From positions 1-64,000 of the forward strand of contig JACEFZ010025808.1 in the NCBI GenBank assembly GCA_014155875.1: a DNA stretch of 64,000 nt, given 5' to 3'. The translations under genes and the position numbers were made by a program. Within the stretch, counting starts at the first letter, position 1, and each line of letters starts with the position of its first letter. The notes under the pieces were generated by a model, which was not told where the DNA came from, searched no databases, and saw nothing but the letters and a program-made list of their open reading frames with translations. Source of the stretch: Cepaea nemoralis. Taxonomy: Eukaryota > Mollusca > Gastropoda > Stylommatophora > Helicidae. Shown here piece by piece: positions 1-13,852 of this stretch.

Positions 1-958
1 ATTTGCCCCTTGGGGACTGTACGAATTGTGGCAAACTCCATTTGGCTTGTCAATGCCCCAGCCACATTCGTACGTATGACACGACTTTTACTAGTAGATA
101 ACCTAACATAATTTGCTATATAGACGACATCTGTGTTCACACAGAGACGATGACAGAGCACATAAAGACATTAGAACAGACATTTGAACGTATTAGACAG
201 CACGGACTGACGATAAAGCCTGCAAAAGTAGACATAGCCTACCAGGAAATATCCTTCTTGGGGTAAAAATATCCAATGGCTTTGTCACGACAGACGATAA
301 CATTGTGCCCAAAGATACTAAAACTCTCACTTCCGACTACGAAAAAGCAAGTCAGAAGTTTGTTGGGACTGATAAATTATTACCGGCAGTTCATTCCTGA
401 TTTTTCCGAACTGACCGAAGTATTACAAACTTACTAACAAAAGATAAACCGGAGAAAATTGTAAGCAATGAATGCCTAAAATTTGCATTCCGTAAAGTAT
501 TATCTTGTTTTTCTGATAATAGCTTACACAATCCCATCCTGAAATTGCCCAATCTCCATTTACCTTTCAGATTGCGTACAGACGCGAGCTCCGTGGCGAT
601 TGGGGCAGTCTTGTTGCAAGAGCACAAAAAACATCCTTCACCCTGTGTACTTCGTCTCCAGGAAACTGAAACCCAGAAAACGGGCATGGTCAATACCTCA
701 GTTGGAAGCCCTAGCTTTAGTGGTGGGTATAACTAAATTGTCCAGTTTCCCTTTCTAGGACACCATTTCTTTGTGGAGTCTGACAGCAGCCCTTTTGCGT
801 TTTATAAATTCAGGTGTACCTTCAAACCAGATGGTAGCGCTCTGGTCTCTTAACCTCCAAGATTACAGCTTCGAGGTTCGACATATCCCAGGCAGAACCA
901 ACACGATTGCCGATCTTTTGTCCCGTTGTCCGACCGACCCAGTAAGCACCAATGTCTG
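1..958 (+). mobile_element. Decayed Ty3/gypsy-type pol fragment (RT to RNase H)
   Basis: Conceptual translation in shifting + frames gives the C-terminal half of a gypsy-class reverse transcriptase followed by its RNase H. Visible pieces are an NAPATF block near 45-75, the YIDDI catalytic variant of YxDD near 114-135, the GLINYYRQFIPDF connection segment near 363-405, an RTDASSVAIGAVL RNase H block at 575-615, and the terminal VRHIPGRTNTIADLLSR motif at 873-930. Stops and frameshifts separate every block, so it is a fossil. The fragment runs off the left edge of the window. No integrase follows the RNase H stop at 957-959, so the 3' part is either lost or too decayed to read. Confidence 0.85.
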
Positions 959-959
959 A

Positions 960-2297
960 GTGCAGTGTGTAAAATACACTCAGATCAACACAGCCACCCA
1001 TCAGTGAATATTTTTTTTTCCATTCAAAAAAAGCTGTGTAACGTCTACGATGTGATGTGATAGGGTTTTCTCCCAATATATATAGTGTTCTTATTTTACT
1101 AATTAATGTAGTGCTTGTCGTGTATAATTGTGTGGTGTGTGGTAGAAAGCGAAATTTATTAATTGTATATATTCGAAACACAACAGTGCCACATTCGCTC
1201 AAAACTTACCGTAACGACTATCCATTTGCAGTGGTATTTTGCGTGTGGAACTTTCCAGTGATATTTTAAAACCGTGTGTGAAAGTGTGACCTAAACATTG
1301 ACAGCTACACCACTGCAGTCAATCGAAATCCGAAGGTTTTACAGTGAACATCCAACACATGAACGATTAGAACATTGTACATTCCGTAACTACATCAGAC
1401 CGGAACAAGTGTGTTCTACAAGTTTCAAAATCAGCTGTTTAGGTTCGTGTGTACTTCCGGATTAGTTAGAAATTTAGAGCAAAAATTTGCAGACGACAAA
1501 AAAAAGTTTAAAAAACTATGACGATTCTAAATCTTTAGGAATCAAAGTTTGAAAACACGAATTGTGTGTTTATATATTATGTATTGTAATCTTAGAATCA
1601 TATATTGATTAATGTATTCATACTACCGACTTTTTCTCGTTAGTATGAAGAAACATCAAGCGATGACGCTAAGAAATAGAATAATTATTGTAAATATTAT
1701 ATTTCATAAATGTTGAAGTTATTCCCCTTCATTTATTTGTTATTACATCATTACAAAAAGGGCCAAAATTTGAAATGTTGACTGTAATGTGTTGTATATA
1801 AATAGCCATGTTGTTGCCAGATTGTTAACACCCAAGAAGCCATCTATTGGGCATGGTAGAGTGTTACCGACATTGCAGACCAACACAAGAGCTCCGGGCC
1901 AAATGAGGTCAGGGTGTGAGCGTTTAATGCGATTTTTTATAAAGCCGTATTTCGGTCTAGCCAGATGGTTGTTGTTTCAAGAACCTATTATTAGTTTTTT
2001 TTTTGGAGGCTGCGAGGTAGATGCTTAGAGCTGTACTACCGATCTGACTGGGTCAATAATGCAATTGGGTAATCAGCCATCGAGAGGATGAACTTGACCA
2101 GTTTTAAAGTTGAACACCACATTCTTGAATACATTTCCCAAATTTCTTATATGTTTCTATGGCAGATGTGTATTTCCATGTATTATGATACCAATTTATA
2201 TAACAAAGAAGGTCGACTCTGACAAGGTTAAATATTACCCAGTATGTACATATATTAGACATGAAAGATGACATCTTTCATGAAGTTGCCGGGAGCA
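960..2297. other. No gene recognised; AT-rich, possible 3' internal region of an LTR element
   Basis: No convincing coding signal or named repeat is visible. A perfect short hairpin (ATGAAAGATG facing CATCTTTCAT) lies at 2261-2281, just before the LTR-like sequence. The stretch could be the non-coding 3' part of the element to its right or left, but I see no polypurine tract that would settle it. Confidence 0.4.
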
Positions 2298-2811
2298 TGT
2301 CAGAGTCTAGAGTAGTGCAGTGATGCAGTGACTCGTTATCGCCCGCCAGCGCTTAGTCCCCACAGGGATGCCGTAACTTCGTTACGCCGCCAGGCGAGTA
2401 GTAGTTACCTGCCCGCGAGGTTGCTGGCTGACGAGAAAGGCCGCGGTCAGGAAGGACGACGCAAGACGCACGCATGCCTCGTGAAGCCATTCAGGTGGGG
2501 AGGCAAGTTGCGAGCTATAGGCAGACAGCTCTGGGACGTGGACTCGAATGGACGCATGATGAGAGAAAGGCGTTGTGTGGTTTCTGTGCCTGAAAGTCGA
2601 GTGTCTGGACATCTTGAGAGATAGACTGTGAGCTGTATTGTGTATGTAAGTGTATTGAAGTGTCAAGTATATCTTGTAGTGATCATCGTACTGTATATGA
2701 TCTGTAAATAAATCCATTGAACGTTGTGTCGTTGAGTCTTAAGTCGAATCACGTTGTACTTGTACTGTCTCACATGTGTTAGGTTAGCGAGCCAAGTTTA
2801 AGACCCTGACA
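2298..2811 (+). mobile_element. LTR-like sequence (solo or 3' LTR)
   Basis: It begins TGTCAGAGTCT and ends AGACCCTGACA, giving the short terminal inverted repeat and TG...CA ends expected of an LTR. A GC-rich block at 2335-2540 is followed by AATAAA at 2708-2713, placed as a poly(A) signal would be. Length is 514 bp. I found no matching second LTR in the window and no clear flanking duplication, so solo LTR versus 3' LTR of the gypsy fragment at 1-958 is undecided. Confidence 0.55.
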
Positions 2812-2822
2812 CATATACTCAC

Positions 2823-3017
2823 TCTTATCTTCTAACATAGGTCTCTCCTATCTTCTAACATATGGTCTCTCCTATCTTCTAACATATGGTCTCTCCTATC
2901 TTCTAACATATGGTCTTTCCTATCTTCTAACATATGGTCTCTCCTATCTTCTAACATATGGTCTCTCCAATCTTCTAACATATGGTCTCTTCAATCTTCT
3001 AACATATGGTCTCTCGG
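2823..3017. repeat. 24-bp minisatellite (TATCTTCTAACATATGGTCT core)
   Basis: About eight head-to-tail copies, nearly identical, directly downstream of the LTR-like sequence. Confidence 0.9.
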
Positions 3018-3184
3018 TGGGTGACGCGGTCAGCCCGGGTCAGTATCACGCGGGTGGCCTTAGCTTTTCTAAGACATTTCGTCTTGCCCATGTAAGGCAT
3101 GGATCGTCCAAGTCAAGATTTTCGACCATCCACCTCAGTGAGGGTTCTAACCCATGACACATGGGCAGGCGGGCGAGTATCAAG
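3018..3184. other. Unique spacer between two tandem arrays
   Basis: GC-richer sequence with no recognised feature. It leads into the large satellite. Confidence 0.4.
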
Positions 3185-6100
3185 CCAAGTCACTAGGCGA
3201 TCATCAAGTCACTAGACGAGCATCAAGTCACTAGACGAGCATCAAGTCACTAGACGAGCATCAAGTCACTAGACGAGCATCAAGTCACTAGAGCATCAAG
3301 TCACTAGAGCATCAAGTCACTAGACGAGCATCAAGTCACTAGAGCATCAAGTCACTAGAGCATCAAGTCACTAGACTAGCATCAAGTCACTAGACGAGCA
3401 TCAAGTCACTAGACGAGCATCAAGTCACTAGACGAGCATCAAGTCACTAGAGCATCAAGTCACTAGACGAGCATCAAGTCACTAGAGCATCAAGTCACTA
3501 GACGAGCATCAAGTCACTAGACGAGCATCAAGCCAAGTCACTAGACGAGCATCAAGTCACTAGAGCATCAAGGTACTAGAGCATCAAGTCACTAGAGCAT
3601 CAAGTCAATAGAGCATCAAGTCACTAGAGCATCAAGTCCCCTAGACGAGCATCAAGTCACTAGAGCTCAAGTCACTAAGCATCAAGTCACTAGACGAGCT
3701 CAATCACTAGATGAGCATCAGTCACTAGACATCAAGTCACTAGAGCATCAAGTCCTAGAGCATCAAGTCACTAGAGCATCAAGTCACTAGAGCATCAATC
3801 ACTAACGAGCATCAAGTCACTAGAGCTCAAGTCACAGACGAGCATCAAGTCACTAGAGCATCAAGTCACTAGACGAGCATCATCCAAGTCACTAAGCATC
3901 AAGTCACTAGAAAGGCATCAAATCACTAGAGCATCAAACCTAGGCATCAAGTCACTAGACAGCATCAATCCAAGTCACTAAGCTCAAGTCACTAGAGCAT
4001 CAATCCAAGTCAATAGAGCATCAAGTCACTAGAGCTCAGTCACTATAGCTCAAGTCACTAGACAGCATCAAGTCACTAGAGCATCAAACCAAGTCACTAG
4101 AGCATCAATCCAAGTCACTAGAGCATCAAGTCACTAGAGCATCAATCCAAGTCACTAGAGCATCAAGTCACTAGAGCATCAAGTCACTAGAGCATCAAGT
4201 CACTAGACGAGCATCAAGTCACTAGAGCATCAAGTCACTAGAGCATCAGGTCACTAGACGAGCATCAATCCAAGTCACTAGAGCATCAAGTCACTAGACG
4301 AGCATCAAACCAAGTCACTAGAGCATCAAGTCACTAGAGCATCAGTCCTAGAGCATCAGTCACTAGACGAGCATCAGTCACTAACGAGCATCAATCCAAG
4401 TCACTAGAGCATCAAGTCACTAGACGAGCATCAAAACCAGTCACTAGAGCATCAAGTCACTAAGCATCAAGTCACTAAGCATCAAGTCACTAGACGAGCA
4501 TCAAGTCACTAGAGCATCAAAACACTAGACGAGCATCAATCCAAGTCACTAGAGCATCAAGTCACTAGACGAGCATCAATCCAAGTCACTAGAGCATCAA
4601 GTCACTAGAGCATCAAGTCACTAGAGCATCAAGTCACTAGACGAGCATCAGTCCTAGAGCATCAATCACTAGACGAGCATCATCCAAGTCACTAGAGCAT
4701 CAAGTCACTAGACGCAAACAAGTCACTAGAGCATCAAGTCACTAGAGCATCAAGTCACTAGACGAGCATCAATCCAAGTCACTAGAGCATCAAGTCACTA
4801 GACGAGCATCAAGTCACTAGAGCATCAAGTCACTAGAGCATCAAGTCACTAGACGAGCATCAATCCAAGTCACTAGAGCATCAAGTCACTAGACAGCTCA
4901 ATCCAAGTCACTAGAGCATCAAGTCACTAACGAGCATCATCACTAGAGCATCAATCACTAGACGAGCATCAAGTCACTAGAGCATCAAGTCACTAGAAAC
5001 ATCAAATCCTAGACGAGCATCAATCCAAGTCACTAGAGCATCAAGTCACTAGACGGCATCAGTCACTAGAGCATCAAGTCACTAGCGAGCATCAGTCACT
5101 AGAGCATCAAGTCACTAGAGCATCAGGTCACTAGACGAGCATCAATCCAAGTCCTAGAGCATCAAGTCACTAGACGAGCATCATCCAAGTCACTAAGCAT
5201 CAAATCACTAGCGAGCATCAATCCAAGTCACTAGAGCATCAATCCCCTAGACGACATCAAATCACTAGAGCATCAAGTCACTAGAGCATCAAATCACTAG
5301 AGCATCAAGTCACTAAGCATCAAGTCACTAGAGCATCAAGTCACTAGACGAGCATCAAGTCACTAGAGCATCAAGTCACTAGAGCATCAAGTCACTAGAG
5401 CATCAAGTCACTAGAGCATCAAGTCACTAGAGCATCAAGTCACTAGACGAGCATCAAGTCACTAGAGCATCAAGTCACTAGAGCATCAAGTCACTAGAGC
5501 ATCAAGTCACTAGAGCATCAAGTCACTAGAGCATCAAGTCACTAGACGCATCAAGTCACTAGAGCATCAAATCTTAGACAGCATCAAATCACTAGAGCAT
5601 CAAGTCACTAGACAGCATCAAGTCACTAGAGCATCAAGTCACTAGACGAGCATCAAGTCACTAGAGCATCAAGTCACTAGAGCATCAAGTCACTAGAGCA
5701 TCAAGTCACTAGAGCATCAAGTCACTAACAGCATCAAGTCACTAGACGAGCATCAAGTCACTAGACGAGCATCAAGTCACTAGAGCATCAAGTCACTAGA
5801 GCATCAAGTCACTAGACGAGCATCAATCCAAGTCACTAGAGCATCAAGTCACTAGACGAGCATCAAGTCACTAGAGCATCAAGTCATTAGAGCATCAAGT
5901 CACTAGAGCCTCAAATCAAATAGACGAGCATCAATCCAAATCACTAGAGCATCAAGTCACTAGACGAGCATCAAGTCACTAGGCATCAGTCACTAGACGA
6001 GCATCAAATCACTAGAGCATCAAGTCCTAGACGACATCAATCACTGAGCATCAAGTCACTAGAGCATCAGGGCACTAACGGCATCAATCCAAGTCACTAG

Positions 6101-9100
6101 AGCATCAAGTCACCAGACGAGCATCAATCCAAGTCACTAGAGCATCAAGTCACTAGACGAGCATCAATCCAAGTCACTAGAGCATCAAGTCACTAGACGA
6201 GCATCAATCCAAGTCACTAGAGCATCAAGTCACTAGACGAGCATCAAGTCACTAGAGCATCAAGTCACTAGAGCATCAAGTCCCCAGAGCATCAAATCCT
6301 AAAAAACCAAACCCAAATCACTAGAGCCAAAACCAAGTCCACTTTGAGCATCAATCACTAGAGCATCAATCACTAAAGACACAAACCCAAATCACTAGAG
6401 CATCAAGTCAAACGAGCATCAATTCCAATTCACTAGAGCATCAATTTCCCCAGACGAGCTCAAAACCATCCCTAGAAACATCCAAATCACTAGAGCATAT
6501 CCCAAATCACTAAAAAGCATCAATCAAATAGGCAGCTCAAGTCACTAGAGCTCAGGCACTAACGACATCCAATCCATAAATCACAGAAAAGGCACAAGTC
6601 AATAACCGAGGGATTAGTCCAAAACAAAACCAAATCACTAAGCATCAATCCTAGACGACATCAATCCAAATCACTTTAAACTCAAGTCACTAGCGAGCAT
6701 CAAATCCTTGAGAAACAAGTCAATAGAGCCCTCAAGTCCCCCTAGACAAAAATCCAATCAAGTCACTAGAGCATCAAGTTCCACTAGACGAGCAACAATC
6801 CGAATCAACCAGCCACAAACACTAGAAAAGCATCAAAAAAAAAAAACAAGGGGCAAAACAAAAAAAAAAAAAGAGGGGCATCAAAAAAAAATCCCCAAAA
6901 AAAAAAAACAAAAAAAACCAAAACACTAAAAAAAACAAAAAAAAGGTCAAAGAAAAAAAAAAGGCAAAAAAAAAAAACCAAAAAACAAAAAAACAAAAAA
7001 AAAACAAGAAAAAAAAAAAGCCAAAAAAAACCAAAAAAAAAACAAAAAAAAAAAAGTCAAAGAAAAAACAAAAACCAAAACCAGAAAACAAACAAAAAAA
7101 GGGACAAGGAAAGAAAAACCTAAACCAAAAAAATAAAACATCAAAACAAAAAAAAACAACAAAAAAACAACAAAAAAGGAAAAACCAAAAAAAATCCCCC
7201 CAAAAAAAGATTAAAAAAAAAAAAGAAAACAAAAAAAAAGCCCCAAAAAAAAGCATCAAACCAAAAAAAAAAAGAAAAACACAAGCCCAAAAAAAAACCC
7301 GCACTAAAAAACGAAAAACAACCCCAAAAAAAAAAAAGAAAAAAAAAACAAAAAAACAAAAATCACTGAGCCTCAAGTCACTAAACATCAGGGCACTAGA
7401 GCATCCCGTCCTAGAAACATCAAGTCCTAAGGCACAAGTCACTAGAGCACAAGTCCCCTAGACAAACATCAAGTCATAGAGCCCTCAAGTCAAATTAAAC
7501 TCAAACCTAAGGGTCAAATCACTAGGCATCAAGTCAAGAGCCCTCAAATCACTAAGAGCATCAATCCAAATCACTAGAGCATCAAGTTTACTAAGCCAAG
7601 TACTAGACGAGCTCAAAACCAATTCCCTTTTAAAAGCTCAAATCACTAGAGCATCAAGTCCTTTGACGCATCAAGTCACTAGCGAGCCTCAAGCCCCAAA
7701 TCACTAGACGGGGAATCAAATCACTTTGGCATCAAATCAATAGCGGCATCAACCCCAAATCACTAGACAGCATCAAGTCACTAGGGGGGCCTCAGTCAAT
7801 AGAAAGAGCATCAAGTCACTAGAGCATCAATCACTAAACGGCATCAAGCCCAAATCACTAGACGCACAAGTCACTAGAGCATCAAGGTTACTAGACGAGC
7901 ATCAGTCAATAGAACGAGCATCAAGCCCGTCACTAGACGGGACAAGTCACTAGAGCATCCCAAATCACTAGACGAGCACAAGTCACTAGAGCATCAAATT
8001 CCTAAAAAGCATCAAGCCAATACAAATCAAGACTAAGCATCAAGTCAAGACACATCAAGCCAAGTCACTAACGGCATCAAGTCACTAAGGGTTTACTAGA
8101 CGGCATCAAGTCAAAACAAATTTAAAACCCCAAAAAACAGCATCAACAAACCCCCCCAATCAAGCCCAAAATTAAGGCCCAAAAACCCCCAGCGGGCTCA
8201 ACACTAGGGAAAGTCACAGAGCATAAAATCACGAGCATTTCATCAACACCTAAGAGCATCAGTCACTAGACGAGCAAAGCCCCAAAAAAGGGGATTAAAC
8301 CAAACCCCCAAAAAAAATTTAAAAAAAAACCCCAAAAAATAAACCCAAAAAAAGCATAAGTCACTAGAGCAAAGTCACTAGGCACCCAAAAAAATGAGAC
8401 AAAAAACCCAAACAAACCAAAAAAAACCCCAAACAAAGGGAAAGTCCTAGACATCAGTCATAGAGACAACAAAAAAAAAAGCACAATCAGGACAACAAAA
8501 CCCTAGGCTCAGTCCTAACGAGCATTCCAAGTCACTAGAGCATCAAGTCACTAAAGCTCAATCCAAGTCACTAGGCATCAAGCATAGGGCCCCAAAAAAC
8601 CCCAAAGGGGCCCCAAAAAAACCCCCCCAAAAAAAAAGTCACAGGCATCAATCAAGTCACTAAGCATCAGTCACTAGAGCATCAATCCAGTCACTGAGCA
8701 TCAAGCCCAAAAAATTAAAAAATTCCCCAAAATAAGGGGCCCCAAAACAAAAGGGGAACAAAAACCCCCGGACAAATCCCCAAACCAAACCCCAAAAAAA
8801 CTAGAGCTAAAATCCCCAAAAAAAAAGGGCATCAAATCACTAAGAGCCATCCAAATCACTAGAGCATCAAGTCCCAGACGAACAATCCAAGTCACTAGAG
8901 CATCAAGTCACTAGAGCATCAAGTTAAAAATCAAACCCAGACGAGCATTCCCAATCACTAGAGCATAAATACTAGACAGCAAACCAAGTCACAGGGCATC
9001 AAGTCACTAGACATCAAGTCATAGACGAGCATCAAGTCACTAGAGCATCAAGTCACTAGAGCATCAAGTCAAGAAGGGATCAAGTCACAGACACAATCCA

Positions 9101-12100
9101 AAAAATTTACTAGAGCATCAAATCATAGAGCACAATCACTAGGCCCAAATCACTAGAGCATCAAGTCACTAGGGCCCCCCAAAAGCATCAAGTCACTAGG
9201 ACAAATAACAAACAGAGCATCAAGCACTAGAGCATCAAATCACTAGAGCATCAAACAAAATCAAGCCCAAAAAAAAGCATCAATCCAAAAAGGCCCCCAA
9301 ACAACCAGCAAACAAACCCCTAGAGCATCAGTCCAGAGCATAAATCACTCGAGCATCAAGTCACTAGAGCATCAAGCACTAGAGCATCAAACACTAAGGG
9401 ATCAATCCAAAACAGACATCAAGTCACTAGAGCATCAATCAAAACATCAAGCCAAGAGCATCAAGTTAAAACCAAATCATAGAGACCAAAACTAGAGCAT
9501 TCCCCAAAAATTTAAACACAAACAAACCCAAAGTTAAAAACCAAACCAGGTAACCAAACAGCCAAAAATAAGGGGCATCAAATCACTAAAAAAACCAAAA
9601 AACCCCAAAAATCATTCCAAATTAAACCAACCAACGAGGGACAACAACCAACAAGGTAAACAAACCAAACAAACCAACAAACCAAGTCACTAGCGAGCAT
9701 CAACACGAAAATCAAACAAGGGATCAACAAAACAAAAAAAATCAAAAAAGCAGAAACCCCAAAACCAAATAAAATCACAACCAAAACAAATCAAAAAAAG
9801 TAAAAATAACCAAAATACTAAGAGCATCAAGTCACTAGAGCATCAAGTCAAAACCAAACAAACTAGGCCAAAATAAAATTAATTCCAACCTTTCCCCAAA
9901 TCACTAGAGCACAAGTCACTAGGATCAAGTCACTAGCCAAACAAGCACTAGGCCAAACACAAAAGGACATCAAGTCACTAAGGGTCAAATCCTAGACGAG
10001 CATCAAGTCACTAGAGATCAAGTCACTAGAGCAAAGTTAGAAACCCTTAACAAAAAACAAAAAGAGCATCAATCCAAAGGAAACATCAAGTCACTAGAAA
10101 ATCCAGCGAGCATCAAGGGGGAAAAATAAAATTCCCCTAAGGCTAACACAGGCAAAAACAGGCACAAAAAAGGGCATCAAGTCACTAAAAAGTCACTAGA
10201 GCATCAAATCACTAGAGCATCAAGTCACTAGAGCATCAAGTCACTAGAGCATCAAGTCACTAGACGAGCATCAAGTCACTAGACGAGCATCAATCCAAGT
10301 CACTAGAGCATCAAGTCACTAGACGAGCATCAATCCAAGTCACTAGAGCATCAAGTCACTAGAGCATCAAGTCACTAGAGCATCAAGTCACTAGACGAGC
10401 ATCAAGTCACTAGAGCATCAAGTCACTAGACGAGCATCAATCCAAGTCACTAGAGCATCAAGTCACTAGACGAGCATCAATCCAAGTCACTAGAGCATCA
10501 AGTCACTAGAGCTCAAGTCAAATAGAGCATCAAGTCACTAGACGAGGGATCAAGTCCCTAGAGCATCAAGTCACTAGACGAGCATCAATCCAAGTCCCCT
10601 AGAGCATCAAGTCACTAGACGGCATCAAGTCACTAGAGCATCAAGTCACTAGAGCATCAAGTCACTAGACGAGCATCAATCCAAGTAACTAGAGCATCAG
10701 TCACTAGACGAGCATCAAGTCACTAGAGCATCAAGTCACTAGAGCATCAAGTCACTAGACGAGCATCAATCCAAGTCACTAGAGCATCAAGTCACTAGAG
10801 CATCAATCCAAGTCACTAGAGCATCAAGTCACTAGAGCATCAAGTCACTAGAGCATCAAGTCACTAGACGAGCATCAAATCCCCTAGAGCTCAAATCCTA
10901 GAGCATCAAGTCACTAGAACGAGCATCATCCAAGTCCCCTAGAGCCATCAAGTCACTAGACGAGCATCAAGTCACTAGAGCATCAGTCACTAGACTAGCA
11001 TCAAGTCACTAGAGCATCAAGTCCTAAGGGGATCAGGGGCACTAGACGAGCATCAATCCAAGTCACTAGAGCCCTCAAGTCACTAGACGGCATCAAACCA
11101 AGTCACTAGAGCATCAAGTCACTAGACGACATCAATCCAAGTCACTAGACGAGCATCAAGTCACTAGACAGCATCAAGTCACTAGAGCATCAAGTCACTA
11201 AGCATCAAGTCACTAAGCATCAAGTCACTAGAGCATCAAGTCCTAGACGGGGCATCATTTAATAGCATCAAGTCACTAGAGCATCAAGTCACTAGAGCAT
11301 CAAGTCACTAAAAGCATCAAGTCAAATAGAGCATCAGTCATAGACGAGCATCAAGTCCTAGAGCATCAAGTCCAGAGCATCAAGTCACTAGAGCATCAAG
11401 TCACTAGGGATCAAGTCACTAGAGCATTTAAATCACTAGAGCATCAAGTCACTAACGAGCATCAAGTCATTAGAGATCAGTCACTAGACGAGCATCAAGT
11501 CAACTATGAGCATCAGTCACTAGACGAGCATCAAGTCCTAGAGCATCAAGTCACTAGACGAGCATCAAGTCACTAGAGCATCAAGTCACTAGAGCATCAA
11601 ATCATTAGAGCATCAAGTCACTAGAGCACCTTTACTAGAGCATCAAGTCACTAGAGCATCAAGTCACTAGACGAGCATCAGTCACTAGACGAGCATCAAG
11701 TCCCCTAGACGAGCATCAAGTCACTAGAGCATCAAGTCACTAGAACAAACAAGTCACTAGAGAGGGATCAAACCAAGTCACTAGACATCAATTCACTAGA
11801 CGAGCATCAGTCACTAGGCATCAATCACTAGAGCATCAAGTCACTAGAGCATCAAGTCACTAGACGAGCATCAATCCAAGTAAAAGAGCACAAGTCAATA
11901 GAAAGCATCAAGTCACTAGAGCATCAAAACACTAGACGGCATCAAGTCACTAGAGCATCAAGTCACTAGACGAGCATCAAGTCACTAGAGCATCAAGTCC
12001 TAGAGCATCAGGTCCTAACAGCATCAATCCAAGTCACTAGAGCATCAAGTCCTAAAAGAGCATCAATCCCAAATCACTAGACATCGGGCCCTAGACGAGC

Positions 12101-12610
12101 ATCAATCCAAGTCCCCTAAGCATCAGTCACTAGACGAGGGATCAATCCAAATCCTAGCATCAATCACTAGACGAGCATCAAGTCACAAACTCAAGTCCTA
12201 GAGCATCAAGTCACTAGAGCATCAAGGGCACTAGAGCATCAAGTCACTAGACGAGCATCAAGTCACTAAGCATCAACACGAGAGCTCAAATCACTGAGCA
12301 TCAAGTCACTAAGCATCAAGTCAATAGAGCCAAATCCCTAAACACAATCACTAGAGCACAAGTCACTAGACGAGCTCAAGTCACTAAGCACAAGTCACTA
12401 GACAGCATCAATCCAAACACTTTGAAACTTTAAGTCACTAACGAGCATCAATCCAATCACTAAAGCATCAAGTCACTAAGCATCAAGTCCTAGAGCATCA
12501 AGTCCCTAACAGCTCAAGTCACTAGAGCATCAAGTCACTAGACGAGCATCATCCAAGTCACTAGAGCTCAAGTCACTAGACGGGATCAAGTCCTAAGGGA
12601 TCAAGTCACT
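3185..12610 (+). repeat. Large satellite of AGCATCAAGTCACTAG / +ACG units
   Basis: Hundreds of head-to-tail copies of a 16-bp core (AGCATCAAGTCACTAG). They are interspersed with a 19-bp form carrying ACG before the next AGC and a 21-bp form carrying a duplicated AATCC..AAGTC segment. The first 3 kb and 10.2-12.6 kb are regular. Between about 6290 and 10200 the units dissolve into A-runs and partial words. All long reading frames here are low-complexity by-products, not genes. Confidence 0.95.
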
Positions 12611-12782
12611 ATCGTCTAGTGACTTGGGCTTGATGCTTCTAGGATTTGATGCTCGTCTAGTGACTTGATGCTCTATTGATTTATGCCGTCTAGTGACTTG
12701 GCTTGATGCTCGTTAATTGACTTAAATTCTCTAGTGCTTGATGCTCGTCTAGTACTTGATGCCAGTGACTTGATGCTCATCG
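12611..12782 (-). repeat. Inverted terminal segment of the same satellite
   Basis: At 12611 the motif switches to its reverse complement (CTAGTGACTTGATGCTCGT) and continues to the edge of the foldback element. The head-to-head junction lies within about 10 bp of 12611. Confidence 0.9.
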
Positions 12783-13744
12783 AAAAAGCGTTTATTCGCA
12801 GGGCCCTACGAATAAACAAAGCGTTTATTCGCAGGGCCCTACAAATAGACGCTTTGTTTATTCGCAGGGTCCTACGAATAGACGCTTTGTTTATTCGCAG
12901 GGCCCTATGAATCGATACTTTTATACTTAGTTGAAGTATGGCTGTTTAAATATCAGGCGAGTTTAAGAATTGTTAACTTGCGTTCTGTACACTTACTGTT
13001 TACAGGCATCCATCTTAATCTTTGTTTACGTTACTGACCTACTATTTCCTACTATTTATGTCCTGATAATTCTGGTCCAAGCTGACAGTAATATGCGTCA
13101 CCTCAGAGAGACATGATTAGGGTCGTTAGGCAATACAAACACCAGGCTTCGACTGACTGGCCTCATGAATTAACAAATAAACAAGGAAATGCTACGCATA
13201 TAAAGTGCAGGAAAACCTGGTATATGTGAAGCGGGTTGAAAAGAGAGAAGAGAAGAGATAGATAGATAATGAAGATAGTGTGCGAGATAGATATGTGAGA
13301 TATGAGAAAGATGTGTTGAAAGACATAAAAAAAGTGATAAAGACAAGAAAGAGAGAGAGAGAGGGGGGGGGGATGGAGATAGAGAAGAAGAGAGAGAGAG
13401 ATGTCTGTATGCCTCTCTATATGTCCGCCTGTCTGTATGCCTCTCTATTTGTCCACCTGTCTGGATGTCTCTCTACATGCCCGCCTGTCTCTCTGTTTCT
13501 GTCTGTCCGTCCGTCTGACAGCCTGCGTGATTTCTTGTTCTCTATCAGTCCTACTTGTATCTGTCCATTTGTATATATGTCTATCTGAATCTCTATCTAA
13601 CAAACTGTCTCTCTGTCTGTCCATATGCATATGTATGTCTGGTTGACTCTCTGTGTGTATGTATGCGTGTGTCTGACTCTCTATCTGTTTGCTGTCTGTC
13701 TGCCAGTTTATATATCCGTTGTTTATTTGTTTGTATCTCTGACT

Positions 13745-13758
13745 GCCTGCCCTCTCTC

Positions 13759-13851
<93 letters not shown>
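13745..13851. repeat. (CT)n microsatellite
   Basis: Nearly pure CT dinucleotide tract inside foldback copy A, flanked by CTGTC- and CTACC-rich low-complexity DNA (13380-14210). The Cys/Leu/Ser-rich frames here are artefacts of the repeat. Confidence 0.95.

Positions 13852-13852
<1 letters not shown>

Noticed and set aside
6805..7442. Long Phe/Leu-rich minus-strand reading frames
   Set aside because: They are the complement of A-runs in a region that looks like failed consensus.
3185..12782. CRISPR-like array
   Set aside because: Units abut directly with no spacers of constant length and unique content. The genome is eukaryotic. It is a satellite.
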